The notes beneath the pieces were generated by a model. The model did not search any database and was not told the DNA's origin. It saw only the letters and a program-made list of their open reading frames with translations. From the NCBI GenBank assembly GCA_905235745.1, contig CAJOMN010000004.1, positions 1-64,000 on the forward strand: a stretch of DNA of 64,000 bases, given 5' to 3'. Below are positions 36,451 to 45,353 of the stretch, in pieces (position 1 is the stretch's first letter; each line of letters opens with the position of its first letter). Origin of the DNA: an uncultured Lachnospiraceae bacterium. Its GTDB lineage: Bacteria; Bacillota; Clostridia; Lachnospirales; Lachnospiraceae. The translations under genes and the position numbers were made by a program.

Positions 36451-38952
36451 CCTGCTCCAGAACTCCTCAAGCGACTCCGCTATATCATCCGCGCGGCACG
36501 TCGTATAATTGCTCCACTCGCGCGGAAAGAGCCTGGAATAATCACGCCCCAGGAACCTCTCATCGAGGAGCGCGACTATTCCCCGATCCTCCTCTGTCCT
36601 GATAACGCGCCCGGCTGCCTGAAGAACCTTGTTCATTCCGGGATAACGGTATGCATATGCAAATCCGTCGAGTCCCATATCGTCATAGCAGTGTTTTAGA
36701 AGCTCTCTTTCGGCACATACCATCGGCAGTCCGGTCCCTATTATCACTGCCCCGATAAGGGCATCGTTCTTAAGATCTATCCCCTCCGAGAATATCCCGC
36801 CAAGCACGCAGAATCCGAGCATAGACTCTCCCGGTAAAAACCTTGCCAGGAATTCCTCGCGCTCGCTCTCCGACATCTGCGGACTCTGAACGATGACATC
36901 GGTAACGGCAGGGTCATGATACCGGCTCATATATATGTCATAAACGCTATCAAGCATCGCGAACGAAGGGAAGAAGGCCATGTAATTACCCTCCTTCGCG
37001 GATACAACGGATGCTATACAGGATGCCATCTTGTCATATTCGCCCTCGCCCCTGCGCTTATATCTGCTCGTTACGTCCCTTGTCACAAGAAGAGCTCTCC
37101 TGTCAGGATCAAACACCGACTGTGCATAGACCGCCGGATCCCGCTCATCGGCTCCGAGCATCATCCGGTAATAATCTATAGGAAGGAGCGTTGCCGAAAA
37201 AAATACCGTAAACGCCGCCTTGTCGGTACACGCCCTCACTCGCCTGGCGGGATTGGCGCACATAAGATGTGCCGCAAAATCACCGCCGTCCTCATGCTTC
37301 GTATAAAGGACATAATCCTTCTCATTCATATTCTCGTATATATTGAGGAAATGTCTCAGATTGAAATAGAAATCAAGAACCTCTTCCGAATGGTCAAAAT
37401 GCTCATGATCGTCGAGAAACTGTTCAATCCTCCCCATAAGCCGGAGAAGCTGTCCCGTAAGCAGGTCAAAATCGCAGGCAACCTTAACGTCCTCACACTC
37501 GCGCTTTAAGGCAAGCATCTGTCTGTTGCAGCCGTCAAGCGATCTTGCAAGCTTCGGATCGATGTCCGCAACAAGACGCTTGATATCAAGGATATCCTCT
37601 TTGACGATCTGTGCGGAATACATCTTCATCGCACGCTCGGTCAGGTTGTGCGCCTCGTCGATAAGGAACAGATAATCCGCGGATGCACCTTCTGCGAAAA
37701 ATCTCCGCAGATATACATTCGGATCAAAAACGTAATTGTAATCGCATATTATCATGTCGGAAAAAAGGGACATATCGAGAGAATACTCAAACGGACATAC
37801 CATGTGCTTTTGCGAATACTGTGTAATGCTGTCCCGCGAAAAATCATCTTCGCTTGTCAGAAGATCGTACATTGCGTCGTTGATCCTGTCAAAATGCCCT
37901 TTGGCAAACGGGCAGGCTTCGGGATTGCACTCGCACTTATCAAGCGGGCATATCTTCTCCTTGGCGGTAAGTGTCACCGATTTGAGCCTAAGAGCCGGAT
38001 CCTGCCTCAGTACGTTCAGGCAGTCCGCAGCAACTGTTCTTGTGATCGTCTTGGCTGTAAGATAAAAGATCTTTTCCGCCCTTCCCGCTGCCATTGCTTT
38101 AAGCGACGGATAGATGTTCGCTATCGTCTTACCCACTCCCGTCGGAGCCATGACGAACAGCCGCTCTTTCTTCAGAATGGAGCTGTACACCTGCGCCATG
38201 AGCTCGCGCTGGCCGTTCCTGTATTCGTACGGGAATTCCATCCCCTCGATGCTCATATTCCTAATCTTCTTCCAGCCTGCGGCAAAATCAGCCCAGCGTA
38301 TATACGACTTCATCAGCGATGCAAACCATGCCGAGATCTCTTCATAGGAATAGACGCTGTCAAAATACCGTATCTCACGTGTCTCGGTATTACAGTATGT
38401 CATCCTGACCCCGACGGCCGGAAGGGAGGCGTATCTTGCGACAATATAAGCATAGCATTTTGCCTGGGCAAGATGCACGTTCTCGGGCGCCTTGATTTTC
38501 TCAAGATCCCGGTATGTCGTTTTGATCTCGTCGATAACGACAAGCCCCTTCATATCTGGTGGAGGTTCCATATAGGAAACGGCAGGCGTAAGAGGTGCCG
38601 GTGCCTGATCATCCTCCGCCACGTTCAAGTCCATATCTGCTGTAATATTCTGGGAATCCTCAAGAAATGAAATGGAAATATCCGCATTGTCCTGCGGTAT
38701 GATAATGCCGTCGGCGCGTCCGTCGAGTACTATCTGAATGTCCGCGCGCTCAATAATACAGGAAAGATAAACCTCCGCATGATATTCCGGCCCCATGCGC
38801 CGCTGTATCATCCGGTGGATATTGGCGCCTTCAAGCATGACCTCCGGACCTGCGGCAGACTTCCGCCGGTTGTCAATATCGCCGCTTCGCATTATAAATT
38901 CGACAAGCGACCGCACGGAAATATGAATCTGCGAGATCATAGCTTCGCTCAA
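36445..38952 (-). CDS. PD-(D/E)XK nuclease fused to a Rad3/DinG-type Fe-S helicase
   Basis: DNA repair-type protein of 835 aa. The N-terminal 170 residues look like a RecB-type nuclease: GRADGI (Asp81), DEIKTT (Glu142-x-Lys144) and [11 protein letters not shown] (Gln163), with a 60-residue low-complexity insert between the first two. The rest is an SF2 Rad3/DinG helicase: Walker A APTGVGKT (269-276), Fe-S cysteines in [13 protein letters not shown] (335-347), DEAH box 432-435, and late motifs [14 protein letters not shown]. The start is TTG at 38952 directly after the Hpt stop, or ATG at 38940. Confidence 0.88.
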   Translation of the reverse strand: MSEAMISQIHISVRSLVEFIMRSGDIDNRRKSAAGPEVMLEGANIHRMIQRRMGPEYHAEVYLSCIIERADIQIVLDGRADGIIIPQDNADISISFLEDSQNITADMDLNVAEDDQAPAPLTPAVSYMEPPPDMKGLVVIDEIKTTYRDLEKIKAPENVHLAQAKCYAYIVARYASLPAVGVRMTYCNTETREIRYFDSVYSYEEISAWFASLMKSYIRWADFAAGWKKIRNMSIEGMEFPYEYRNGQRELMAQVYSSILKKERLFVMAPTGVGKTIANIYPSLKAMAAGRAEKIFYLTAKTITRTVAADCLNVLRQDPALRLKSVTLTAKEKICPLDKCECNPEACPFAKGHFDRINDAMYDLLTSEDDFSRDSITQYSQKHMVCPFEYSLDMSLFSDMIICDYNYVFDPNVYLRRFFAEGASADYLFLIDEAHNLTERAMKMYSAQIVKEDILDIKRLVADIDPKLARSLDGCNRQMLALKRECEDVKVACDFDLLTGQLLRLMGRIEQFLDDHEHFDHSEEVLDFYFNLRHFLNIYENMNEKDYVLYTKHEDGGDFAAHLMCANPARRVRACTDKAAFTVFFSATLLPIDYYRMMLGADERDPAVYAQSVFDPDRRALLVTRDVTSRYKRRGEGEYDKMASCIASVVSAKEGNYMAFFPSFAMLDSVYDIYMSRYHDPAVTDVIVQSPQMSESEREEFLARFLPGESMLGFCVLGGIFSEGIDLKNDALIGAVIIGTGLPMVCAERELLKHCYDDMGLDGFAYAYRYPGMNKVLQAAGRVIRTEEDRGIVALLDERFLGRDYSRLFPREWSNYTTCRADDIAESLEEFWSRS

Positions 38953-39288
38953 CTACAAAGCCTCTTGGATCCTGCGAAGAATGTCGGAATACATGGCAGC
39001 CATTTCATCATTGTGCTCTTTGACAAATGCAATATCACCGTCCGCAGCGGCAAACTCCAGAGCCTTCGCCGCCTCAGACAGCTCCTTCGCCCCTATCGTC
39101 AGACTCGTTGATTTGATGGCATGCGCGACAACACGGTAATTGGGAAGATCCTCCGCTTCGTAATAAGCGGCAAGATCGCTGCGTCTGTCCTCTTCCACAT
39201 ATCCTTCGAGTACCTCGCGGTATATCTCCTCATCATTCCCGCAGTACTCAAGCCCTGTCTCCTGATCCAGAAAATCAAACCCTTCCAT
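38953..39288 (-). CDS. Stand-alone Hpt phosphotransfer protein
   Basis: Small 111-aa four-helix protein. The phosphorylatable His is in VAHAIKSTSLTIGAKEL (about residue 56), the classical HxxKG/S-type Hpt motif. It would shuttle phosphate between a hybrid histidine kinase and a response regulator; no kinase is adjacent, but the hybrid kinase at 54.5-57.3 kb has its own Hpt. GAGGGAGG precedes the ATG. The helicase gene begins immediately after its stop. Confidence 0.9.
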   Translation of the reverse strand: MEGFDFLDQETGLEYCGNDEEIYREVLEGYVEEDRRSDLAAYYEAEDLPNYRVVAHAIKSTSLTIGAKELSEAAKALEFAAADGDIAFVKEHNDEMAAMYSDILRRIQEAL

Positions 39289-39382
39289 TATAACCTCCCT
39301 CAGTTAAAGAACCGGATAAAACTGTTTTTATAAAAATCACATAGCCATATTAAAGTAATGATAATCTTGTTTGTGATAAAAA

Positions 39383-41836
39383 TCAACACAAACTTTCGAC
39401 ATAGCGGACCGATCCCATCGCATCCTTCGAATATGAATCGGCGCCTATCTTTTCGGCATATTCCTGAGTGAGTACGGCTCCACCCACCATTACCTTGCAC
39501 CATTTTGCTTTCTCGTGGATAAGCTTTATCGTCTCCTCCATCGCCGGGACGGTCGTCGTCATGAGCGCCGACAGGCCGCACACATCCGCATGAAGATCTA
39601 CTACCGCACGCAGTACCTCTTCCGGATCAACGTCCTTTCCGAGATCGGTCACGTCGAATCCGTAGTTTTCAAGGAGAAGCTTTACTATATTCTTGCCGAT
39701 ATCGTGCACGTCGCCCTTCACTGTCGCTATCACGACCTTGCAGGCCGAATTTCCGGATGTCTCCGCTCCCTTCCTGCTGCTTTCAACCCTGTCCTTAATG
39801 ACGGAAAATGCCTCCTTGGCGGCTTCGGCACTCATCAGAAGCTGCGGAAGATATATGCGCTTTGCCTCGAATCCTTCCCCGACAACATTTAATGCCGGGA
39901 TGACCTCGGAAGATACTATGTCGAGAGGATCTCTTCCCTCTTCTATCATCCTGCCGGTGATCTTCGCCGCCTGCTCCTTGAGTCCCTTGACTATCGCGGC
40001 GGCAAGCTCGGACATATCCGGTGTACTGCCCGCATCCCTTACGGGTTTATCCGGCGCTGCCTGAAGCGCACCGTACTTGTCGTCGTAAGCATCCGCAAAA
40101 GCAATAAACTCAGCGCAGTTACCGTCAAGATCATGAAGCGCCCTGTAGCTATGGTATGTCGCCATCATTTCCGGCGCAAACGGATTCATGATCGCCGCCG
40201 ACAGCCCGCATTCAAGAGCTGCCGCAAACATTCCCGATGTGATCATGTTACGTTTCGGAAGACCGAATGAAACATTGCTGATCCCGAGTGATGTATGCAC
40301 ACCAAGCTCACTGCCCAGTATTCTGACACATTCGAGCGTCGTAAGAGCAGCTTTCGTGTCCGCGCTTATCGTCATGCACAGCGGATCGAAGATCAGATCC
40401 TTCTTCGGTATGCCGTAGCTTTCGGCGGTCGTGATGATCTTCCTTGCTATATCAAGCCTTTCATCGGCGGTATCGGGAATACCGCCTTCGTCGAGTGTGA
40501 GCGCGACGACCAGGCCTCCGTATTTCCTGACGAGGGGAAAGATCGCCGACATCACTTCCTCTTTTCCGTTTACGGAATTGATCATCGGCTTGCCGTTGTA
40601 AGCGCGAAGAGCCTGCCCCATAGCAACCGGGTCTGCAGTATCAAGCTGCAAAGGAAGGTCTGTCACGGCCTGAAGTTCCTTGACTGTCTCGGTCAACAGT
40701 GCCGGCTCATCAATATCGGGAAGTCCAACGTTTACATCAAGTATGTGGACATTCTCGTCGGCCTGACGCAGTCCCTCGTTTAATATATAATCCATGTCAT
40801 GCTCGATAAGAGCCTGTTTGAAGCGTTTCTTGCCTGTAGGATTGATCCTCTCTCCTATAAGAACCGGGTCTTTGTCAAAATAGACCGCATGGGTATACGA
40901 GCTGACGACTGACAGGTTCTTGTCGGTAACCGGAAGCGGGGTGATATCCTCCGCTTTCATGAGCTTACATATCTTCCCGATGTATTCGGGTGTGGTGCCG
41001 CAGCAGCCTCCGACTACTCTTACCCCTGCTTTCATCTGTCTGACAACTTCAGCGGCGAATTCCTCCGGAAGAACGTCATATACGGTTTCCCCGTCCACAA
41101 CCCTCGGAAGCCCGGCATTGGGCTTGAATACAACAGGCACGGAAGCCTTTTCGAGATACTCATCTATGACTCCCCGAAGCTCGAAGGGACCGAGCGAGCA
41201 GTTTGTTCCGATGGCATCGGCTCCCATTCCCTCAAGCATCGCCGTCATGGCAGAGGGAGTCGCTCCGGTCATAAGCTGTCCGTTTTCATCATATGCCACA
41301 GTCACTATCACGGGAAGATCGCAGTTCTCCCGGACGGCAAGAAGAGCCGCCTTGGTCTCAAGGCTGTCATTCATTGTCTCAATGGATACAAGATCCGCTC
41401 CGGCATCTCTTCCGAACTGCGTGATCCTGGCAAAAGCGGCGACGGCGTCCTCGAATTCAAGCTCGCCGTATGGTCTTAGCAGCTTACCCATCGAACCTAT
41501 GTCAAGAGCCACAAACTTCGGTCTTAGCCTGCTGCTGTCGCTTTCCGCGTCCGATCTTCGGGCTGCCTCCCTCGCATTTGCGATAGCGGAATATATGATC
41601 TTACGCAGTTCATCGTCATCCGGGAAGCTGAACGGATTGGCGCCGAACGTATTGGCATATACTACGTTTGAACCGGCATCATAATATGACTTGTGAATGT
41701 CAATGATTGTCTCCGGATGAAGGAGTCCGAACGTCTCGGGCCGCTCTCCGGGCTTCAGGCCACGCTTCTGAAGGAGCGAGCCCATTCCGCCGTCAAGTAT
41801 AACAAAATTGTCGCGTAAGAATTCTCTGAAATCCAT
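39383..41836 (-). CDS. metH: Cobalamin-dependent methionine synthase lacking the activation domain
   Basis: Protein of about 817 aa. Residues 1-300 are the homocysteine-binding domain with Zn ligands (NCSLGP, GGCCGTTPEYI). Residues about 330-600 bind methyltetrahydrofolate (GERINPTGKKRFKQAL start). Residues about 610-817 hold the B12 cap and B12-binding domain with the cobalt-ligand motif GDVHDIGKNIV. The C-terminal S-adenosylmethionine reactivation domain of E. coli MetH is missing and encoded separately two genes upstream. I prefer ATG at 41836, 8 bases after AGGA. A long structured leader precedes it. Confidence 0.94.
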   Translation of the reverse strand: MDFREFLRDNFVILDGGMGSLLQKRGLKPGERPETFGLLHPETIIDIHKSYYDAGSNVVYANTFGANPFSFPDDDELRKIIYSAIANAREAARRSDAESDSSRLRPKFVALDIGSMGKLLRPYGELEFEDAVAAFARITQFGRDAGADLVSIETMNDSLETKAALLAVRENCDLPVIVTVAYDENGQLMTGATPSAMTAMLEGMGADAIGTNCSLGPFELRGVIDEYLEKASVPVVFKPNAGLPRVVDGETVYDVLPEEFAAEVVRQMKAGVRVVGGCCGTTPEYIGKICKLMKAEDITPLPVTDKNLSVVSSYTHAVYFDKDPVLIGERINPTGKKRFKQALIEHDMDYILNEGLRQADENVHILDVNVGLPDIDEPALLTETVKELQAVTDLPLQLDTADPVAMGQALRAYNGKPMINSVNGKEEVMSAIFPLVRKYGGLVVALTLDEGGIPDTADERLDIARKIITTAESYGIPKKDLIFDPLCMTISADTKAALTTLECVRILGSELGVHTSLGISNVSFGLPKRNMITSGMFAAALECGLSAAIMNPFAPEMMATYHSYRALHDLDGNCAEFIAFADAYDDKYGALQAAPDKPVRDAGSTPDMSELAAAIVKGLKEQAAKITGRMIEEGRDPLDIVSSEVIPALNVVGEGFEAKRIYLPQLLMSAEAAKEAFSVIKDRVESSRKGAETSGNSACKVVIATVKGDVHDIGKNIVKLLLENYGFDVTDLGKDVDPEEVLRAVVDLHADVCGLSALMTTTVPAMEETIKLIHEKAKWCKVMVGGAVLTQEYAEKIGADSYSKDAMGSVRYVESLC

Positions 41837-41872
41837 ATGCATTGTCCTGATATCTGTTGTATTTATTATTCC

Positions 41873-41997
41873 GCGCAGAGTATATTCTCTCCAAAACGCG
41901 CTCCCGCTCATTTCCGGGCGCAGCAGGCGCTAGTGTCGACAATACCTCCACAAGCGCTGGCGCCCTCCAAAGGTTTTGGAGGGAACATACTCTGCGC
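41873..41997 (-). promoter_or_regulatory. Structured leader element upstream of metH
   Basis: A 125-base element bounded by 25-base inverted repeats (41873-41897 and 41973-41997, two mismatches, beginning GCGCAGAGTAT). The right arm also forms a 9-bp hairpin with an adjacent copy (CCCTCCAAA 41963-41971 and TTTGGAGGG 41975-41983), so two mutually exclusive folds are possible. A further imperfect pair GCGCTAGTG / CACAAGCGC lies inside. It is in the untranslated region of metH, 37 bases before the start. It matches no riboswitch consensus I can recall; it could also be a repeat family. Confidence 0.6.
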
Positions 41998-42055
41998 TTA
42001 TTGTATAATGAACAAAAATAAATCATTCACCCTGCAGCTGGTGCAGGAGTATTCT

Positions 42056-42661
42056 TCAAGTATCGCTGCATATACCGGCAAAAGCGGTGACCGATTTGCT
42101 CGGTGACATGAGGAACCCTTCATCAAGCGTTATCGACAGGTTCTTGCCTGCATTTGTGATCTTCAATATCTCCGGCTGTATTGACAGCGTAAGATCCCCG
42201 AATCCCGGTGAGAACCTCGGACGCAGCTCTTCTTCAAAAGAGCTGCAGAACATTTCGCACAGCGTTTCCGCTCTCTCGGCTCCGATCGCCTGCATAAAGA
42301 GTGCCCTCGCTTTATCAAGCTTTGTATATTTGCGGATCAGCCTGTCGATCCCGGGACCTATTGTAGCCGCAAATACGATGACTTTGGCGCAGCCGTTAAG
42401 GTTTCCCGCAAGATCACGGCTTGTCACGCTCATATGTCCCATATCGATGTATCCCGTATCGGTGTCAAGCGATACTATAGGAAGTATACTGTAGGAAACA
42501 CGGTAAGACATAGAAGCATACTTCCTGCACTCACCGATACAATCTTCCATCATGGCAATGACCGTATCATCCGTACATCCGGGGCACTGGGCATATCGAA
42601 GTATCTCCCGGCGGTTGAACGGCGGCTCATCAAATGATTGTATACCGGCGTGTCCAGTCAT
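42056..42661 (-). CDS. Methionine synthase reactivation (SAM-binding) protein
   Basis: Protein of 201 aa resembling the activation region of MetH. Seen: FNRREILRYAQCPG, KVIVFAATIGPGIDRLIRKY, AERAETLCEMF, RFSPGFGDLTLSIQ (the RxxPGY-type SAM motif) and the C-terminal SPSKSVTAFAGI. It should bind S-adenosylmethionine and re-methylate oxidised cob(II)alamin on MetH. Placed between metF (4-base overlap) and metH. Confidence 0.88.
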   Translation of the reverse strand: MTGHAGIQSFDEPPFNRREILRYAQCPGCTDDTVIAMMEDCIGECRKYASMSYRVSYSILPIVSLDTDTGYIDMGHMSVTSRDLAGNLNGCAKVIVFAATIGPGIDRLIRKYTKLDKARALFMQAIGAERAETLCEMFCSSFEEELRPRFSPGFGDLTLSIQPEILKITNAGKNLSITLDEGFLMSPSKSVTAFAGICSDT

Positions 42662-43536
42662 CTTACAACTATATCCGAAAGGTTATCAAGTATCGCTTTT
42701 GCAACGTACGGTTTGTTCATCGAATATACATGTACGAATCTGATACCGTTTGCATACAGATCGATTATCTGATCCGTCGCGTATGCTATCCCGGCCTGGC
42801 TCATCGCCCCGGGATCGTCTCCGAAAGCGTCAACGAGCGCTCTGAAGCGCTGGGGCATGAACGAACCCGAAAGCTGGATCGCGCGTTCTACCTGTCCCGC
42901 GTTCGTGATCGGCATGATACCGGGTATTATCGGGCAGGTAATGCCTGCCTCACGTATTTTATACAGAAAATTATAGAAGAGATTGTTGTCGAAAAACATC
43001 TGTGTTGTCAGGAACTCGGCACCCGCATCGACCTTTTCCTTAAGATGGGCGATATCCTCTTTCTGATTGGCGCTTTCCGGATGAACTTCGGGATAACATG
43101 CGGCTCCTATGCAAAAATCACCGCCGCAATCTTTGATCTCGCGTATCAGCTCCACTGCATGCTTGTAATCCCATGCGCTCCTGTCTTTCTCCTTCATCTC
43201 CGGAGCCAGGTCGCCGCGCAGTGCCATAATGTTATGTATTCCGGCATCCTTCATGTCCTTGATCCGCTGCTTCACCGTTTCCTTCGTGGAATTGACGCAT
43301 GTAAGGTGCGCAAGCGAAGGGACACCGTATGACTGTTCAATGCTCTTCGCGATATCGAGGGTATATTTGCTCGTTCCGCCGCCCGCACCGTAAGTTACAG
43401 ACATGAATGCCGGCCGCAGCTTCGCTATCTCCTCGGTCGCTTCCTGAACACTGTCGTATTTGTCACTCGTCTTCGGAGGGAATACCTCAAAGGACATCCT
43501 GTTTTCTCCCGTATTAATGAGTTCTGTGATCTTCAT
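42658..43536 (-). CDS. metF: Methylenetetrahydrofolate reductase
   Basis: TIM-barrel flavoenzyme of 292 aa producing methyl-THF for MetH. Seen: RMSFEVFPPKTSDKYDSV near residue 13, SVTYGAGGGTSKYTLD, LAHLTCVNSTKETV, NIMALRGDLAPEMKE and FLTTQMFFDNNLFY. AAGGAGGCAGAA precedes ATG. First gene of metF-activation-metH. Confidence 0.96.
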   Translation of the reverse strand: MKITELINTGENRMSFEVFPPKTSDKYDSVQEATEEIAKLRPAFMSVTYGAGGGTSKYTLDIAKSIEQSYGVPSLAHLTCVNSTKETVKQRIKDMKDAGIHNIMALRGDLAPEMKEKDRSAWDYKHAVELIREIKDCGGDFCIGAACYPEVHPESANQKEDIAHLKEKVDAGAEFLTTQMFFDNNLFYNFLYKIREAGITCPIIPGIMPITNAGQVERAIQLSGSFMPQRFRALVDAFGDDPGAMSQAGIAYATDQIIDLYANGIRFVHVYSMNKPYVAKAILDNLSDIVVR

Positions 43537-43566
43537 TTCTGCCTCCTTGCGGTACTGCGCGATAAT

Positions 43567-43606
43567 GCCGGCTTCGGTTTCCGAAACTCTTATTATGCCA
43601 GCCGGT
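43567..43606 (-). promoter_or_regulatory. Nested hairpin in the metF leader
   Basis: An outer pair GCCGGCT / AGCCGGT (43567-43573, 43600-43606) encloses a TTCGG-TTT-CCGAA hairpin. A minus-strand extended -10 (TGATATAAT, core 43634-43629) lies just upstream, so the structure is within the first 70 bases of the mRNA. Regulatory role not known. Confidence 0.4.
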
Positions 43607-43689
43607 TCCGCTGTTTTGATATTTCAGTATTATATCAGAAAAAGCATTGTTTGGATATTGTCTGCATTAAATTTTCATCCGACCCCGTT

Positions 43690-43719
43690 TTGGGATCCGC
43701 TTCTTCCGTATTCTATAAC
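43690..43719 (+). promoter_or_regulatory. Possible promoter of the MPEG-repeat gene
   Basis: TTGGGA (43690-43695), 18-base spacer, TATAAC (43714-43719). A short hairpin ATCCGG-CTC-CCGGAT (43749-43763) follows in the leader, then ATCGGAGG before the ATG. Confidence 0.4.
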
Positions 43720-43811
43720 AGGAGGGTCGATACGGACTGATCATTCCGATCCGGCTCCCGGATGAGCTCATGAAAGAAAACGATAATATTAAATGAATCG
43801 GAGGAAACAAT

Positions 43812-44552
43812 ATGTTTAACAGAAAAATATCAAAAAAAGCAGCAACCGCAGCACTTACGGGTGCACTTTCCGTTCTCATGGCAGCAACAGTCATGGCCGC
43901 GCCTTCAAATAACGGAAGCTTCGGACAAAAGGGGGCCATGGGGCGCGGCGAACGTCCCGGATTCGAACAGGGCGAACCCGGAATGCCTGAAGGTGAAATG
44001 CCTGAAATGCCCGAAGGCGAAAGACCCGAGATGCCCGAAGGTGAAATGCCTGAAAGACCCGAAGGCGAAAGACCCGGAATGCCTGAAGGCGGACGCGGCG
44101 GATTCAGGATGGATTTGGATACTGACGCTTTATCGGAAGCTATCGACGCACTTGAGGATGAGGATACCAGGGCCGGTCTTGCAGCTCTTCTTGCCGATTA
44201 CGAGGAAGCAAAAGAAACTCTTGATTCGGCAATAGAGAACAAAGAGGAAGACATCGACTCTTATCGTGAAGCGGAGGCGGACGCAATGAAGGCTCTCTTC
44301 GACGCTCTTGACGCGGCCGGGATCGATACGAAGCCCGCAATTCCCGAGGGAGATGAGATCGGGGAAGATGAACGTCCGCTCCTTCCGGAAGATGAAGCGT
44401 TAGATAAGCCGGCAGACGGCGAGGAAGGCGCCACCTTTCGCGAATTTCAGGAAAAAGATGAGCCGCAAGATACACAGGGCGCACAGTCAAACAGGGGCAG
44501 CGGGGTCTTCACAAAGATCGCGGACTGGTTCAGATCGGTATTTAAAAGGTAA
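43812..44552 (+). CDS. Secreted MPEG-repeat disordered protein
   Basis: Exported protein of 246 aa with a signal peptide (residues 1-30, cleavage near VMAAP). Residues 55-93 are a degenerate Pro-Glu-Gly-Glu-Met repeat (units such as MPEGEMPE and RPEGERPG), preceded by a Gly-rich stretch. Residues 100-175 are acidic and helical; the tail is basic and amphipathic (TKIADWFRSVFKR). No catalytic motif. It stands 69 bases before sigI on the same strand, and the same Pro/Glu/Met-rich composition reappears at the end of RsgI. A wall-associated sensor partner or SigI target is a reasonable inference. Confidence 0.8.
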   Translation: MFNRKISKKAATAALTGALSVLMAATVMAAPSNNGSFGQKGAMGRGERPGFEQGEPGMPEGEMPEMPEGERPEMPEGEMPERPEGERPGMPEGGRGGFRMDLDTDALSEAIDALEDEDTRAGLAALLADYEEAKETLDSAIENKEEDIDSYREAEADAMKALFDALDAAGIDTKPAIPEGDEIGEDERPLLPEDEALDKPADGEEGATFREFQEKDEPQDTQGAQSNRGSGVFTKIADWFRSVFKR

Positions 44553-44556
44553 ACAT

Positions 44557-44577
44557 TAATGATATATAGTATCATTA
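44557..44577. promoter_or_regulatory. Palindrome before sigI
   Basis: TAATGATA-TATAG-TATCATTA, a perfect 8-bp inverted repeat between the MPEG-repeat gene and sigI. Operator-like spacing; too AT-rich and lacking a T-run for a terminator. Confidence 0.45.
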
Positions 44578-44621
44578 CTGTAGGCGGCGCAGAGGATGAT
44601 TTTATGATATAGTATTATCTG

Positions 44622-45353
44622 ATGAACAACAAAGCTGTTGCCGCAAAGAATGATCCGCGGCTTCGTGAAAACTTCATACACGACAATGAACAGACCATTT
44701 TACGGATCGCTTCAAAATGCAGTAACAAATATATAACAAGAAGTGATGATGAATGGTCTGTTGCATTGCTTGCATTTAACAGGTCGATCGACACATACTC
44801 GGAAGAGTCCGGTGATTTTCTCCCGTATTGTTCAACGGTCATTAAAAGAGCCCTGATCGACCATTACAGATCCGAAAGACGGCACGAGCCGGAAATGCCG
44901 GTAAGTTCCGATATGCTGACAGGAGACGGAGACTATGAATCCAACCCGGAGCTTCTCGGGGCGATATACCGCGGCAGCACCGAAGATGCCGACAAGGCAG
45001 GCCGGGCAGCCGATCTCAGATCGGAGATCATTGAAGTAAACGAACAGCTTATTAAGTACGGCTTTACATTCAGGGATCTTAAAGATGCGTCTCCGAAAGC
45101 CGGCAAGACCAAAACCGCGTGTGCCAGGGCTGTCTCATTTATCCTTGACAATGACGATATGCTCGAAAATGTCGTCGAATATCGCCGGCTTCCGATAAAG
45201 GAAATATCCGCCGGAACCGGTGTTGGCAGGAAAATACTTGACCGCCACCGGCGCTATATTATAATGGCGGTCATAATACTAAACGGGGAATATCCCCTGC
45301 TCGCTGACTATCTTATGTACATTAAATTTACGGGGAAGGAGGGATCAGGCTGA
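44622..45353 (+). CDS. sigI: RNA polymerase sigma factor SigI
   Basis: Sigma-70 related factor of 243 aa. Region 2 is visible in ITRSDDEWSVALLAFNRSID and FLPYCSTVIKRALIDHYRSE, the characteristic SigI form; the C-terminal part (KEISAGTGVGRKILDRHRRY) is the SigI DNA-binding segment. SigI controls wall-stress or polysaccharide-utilisation genes in Firmicutes. The ribosome site is weak. Its stop overlaps the rsgI start region by one base. Confidence 0.93.
   Translation: MNNKAVAAKNDPRLRENFIHDNEQTILRIASKCSNKYITRSDDEWSVALLAFNRSIDTYSEESGDFLPYCSTVIKRALIDHYRSERRHEPEMPVSSDMLTGDGDYESNPELLGAIYRGSTEDADKAGRAADLRSEIIEVNEQLIKYGFTFRDLKDASPKAGKTKTACARAVSFILDNDDMLENVVEYRRLPIKEISAGTGVGRKILDRHRRYIIMAVIILNGEYPLLADYLMYIKFTGKEGSG

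Noticed and set aside
41837..42106. Plus-strand ORF across the metH leader
   Set aside because: It runs through the long inverted repeat and into the activation protein gene, with no recognisable protein features.
43537..43640. SAM or THF riboswitch before metF
   Set aside because: The leader lacks the conserved cores I know for these classes; only a simple nested hairpin is present.
43682..43711. ACCCC ... CGTA pair as a SigI promoter before the MPEG gene
   Set aside because: The 20-base distance between the two parts is longer than I would expect for SigI promoters; the sigma-A-like TTGGGA-18-TATAAC fits as well.
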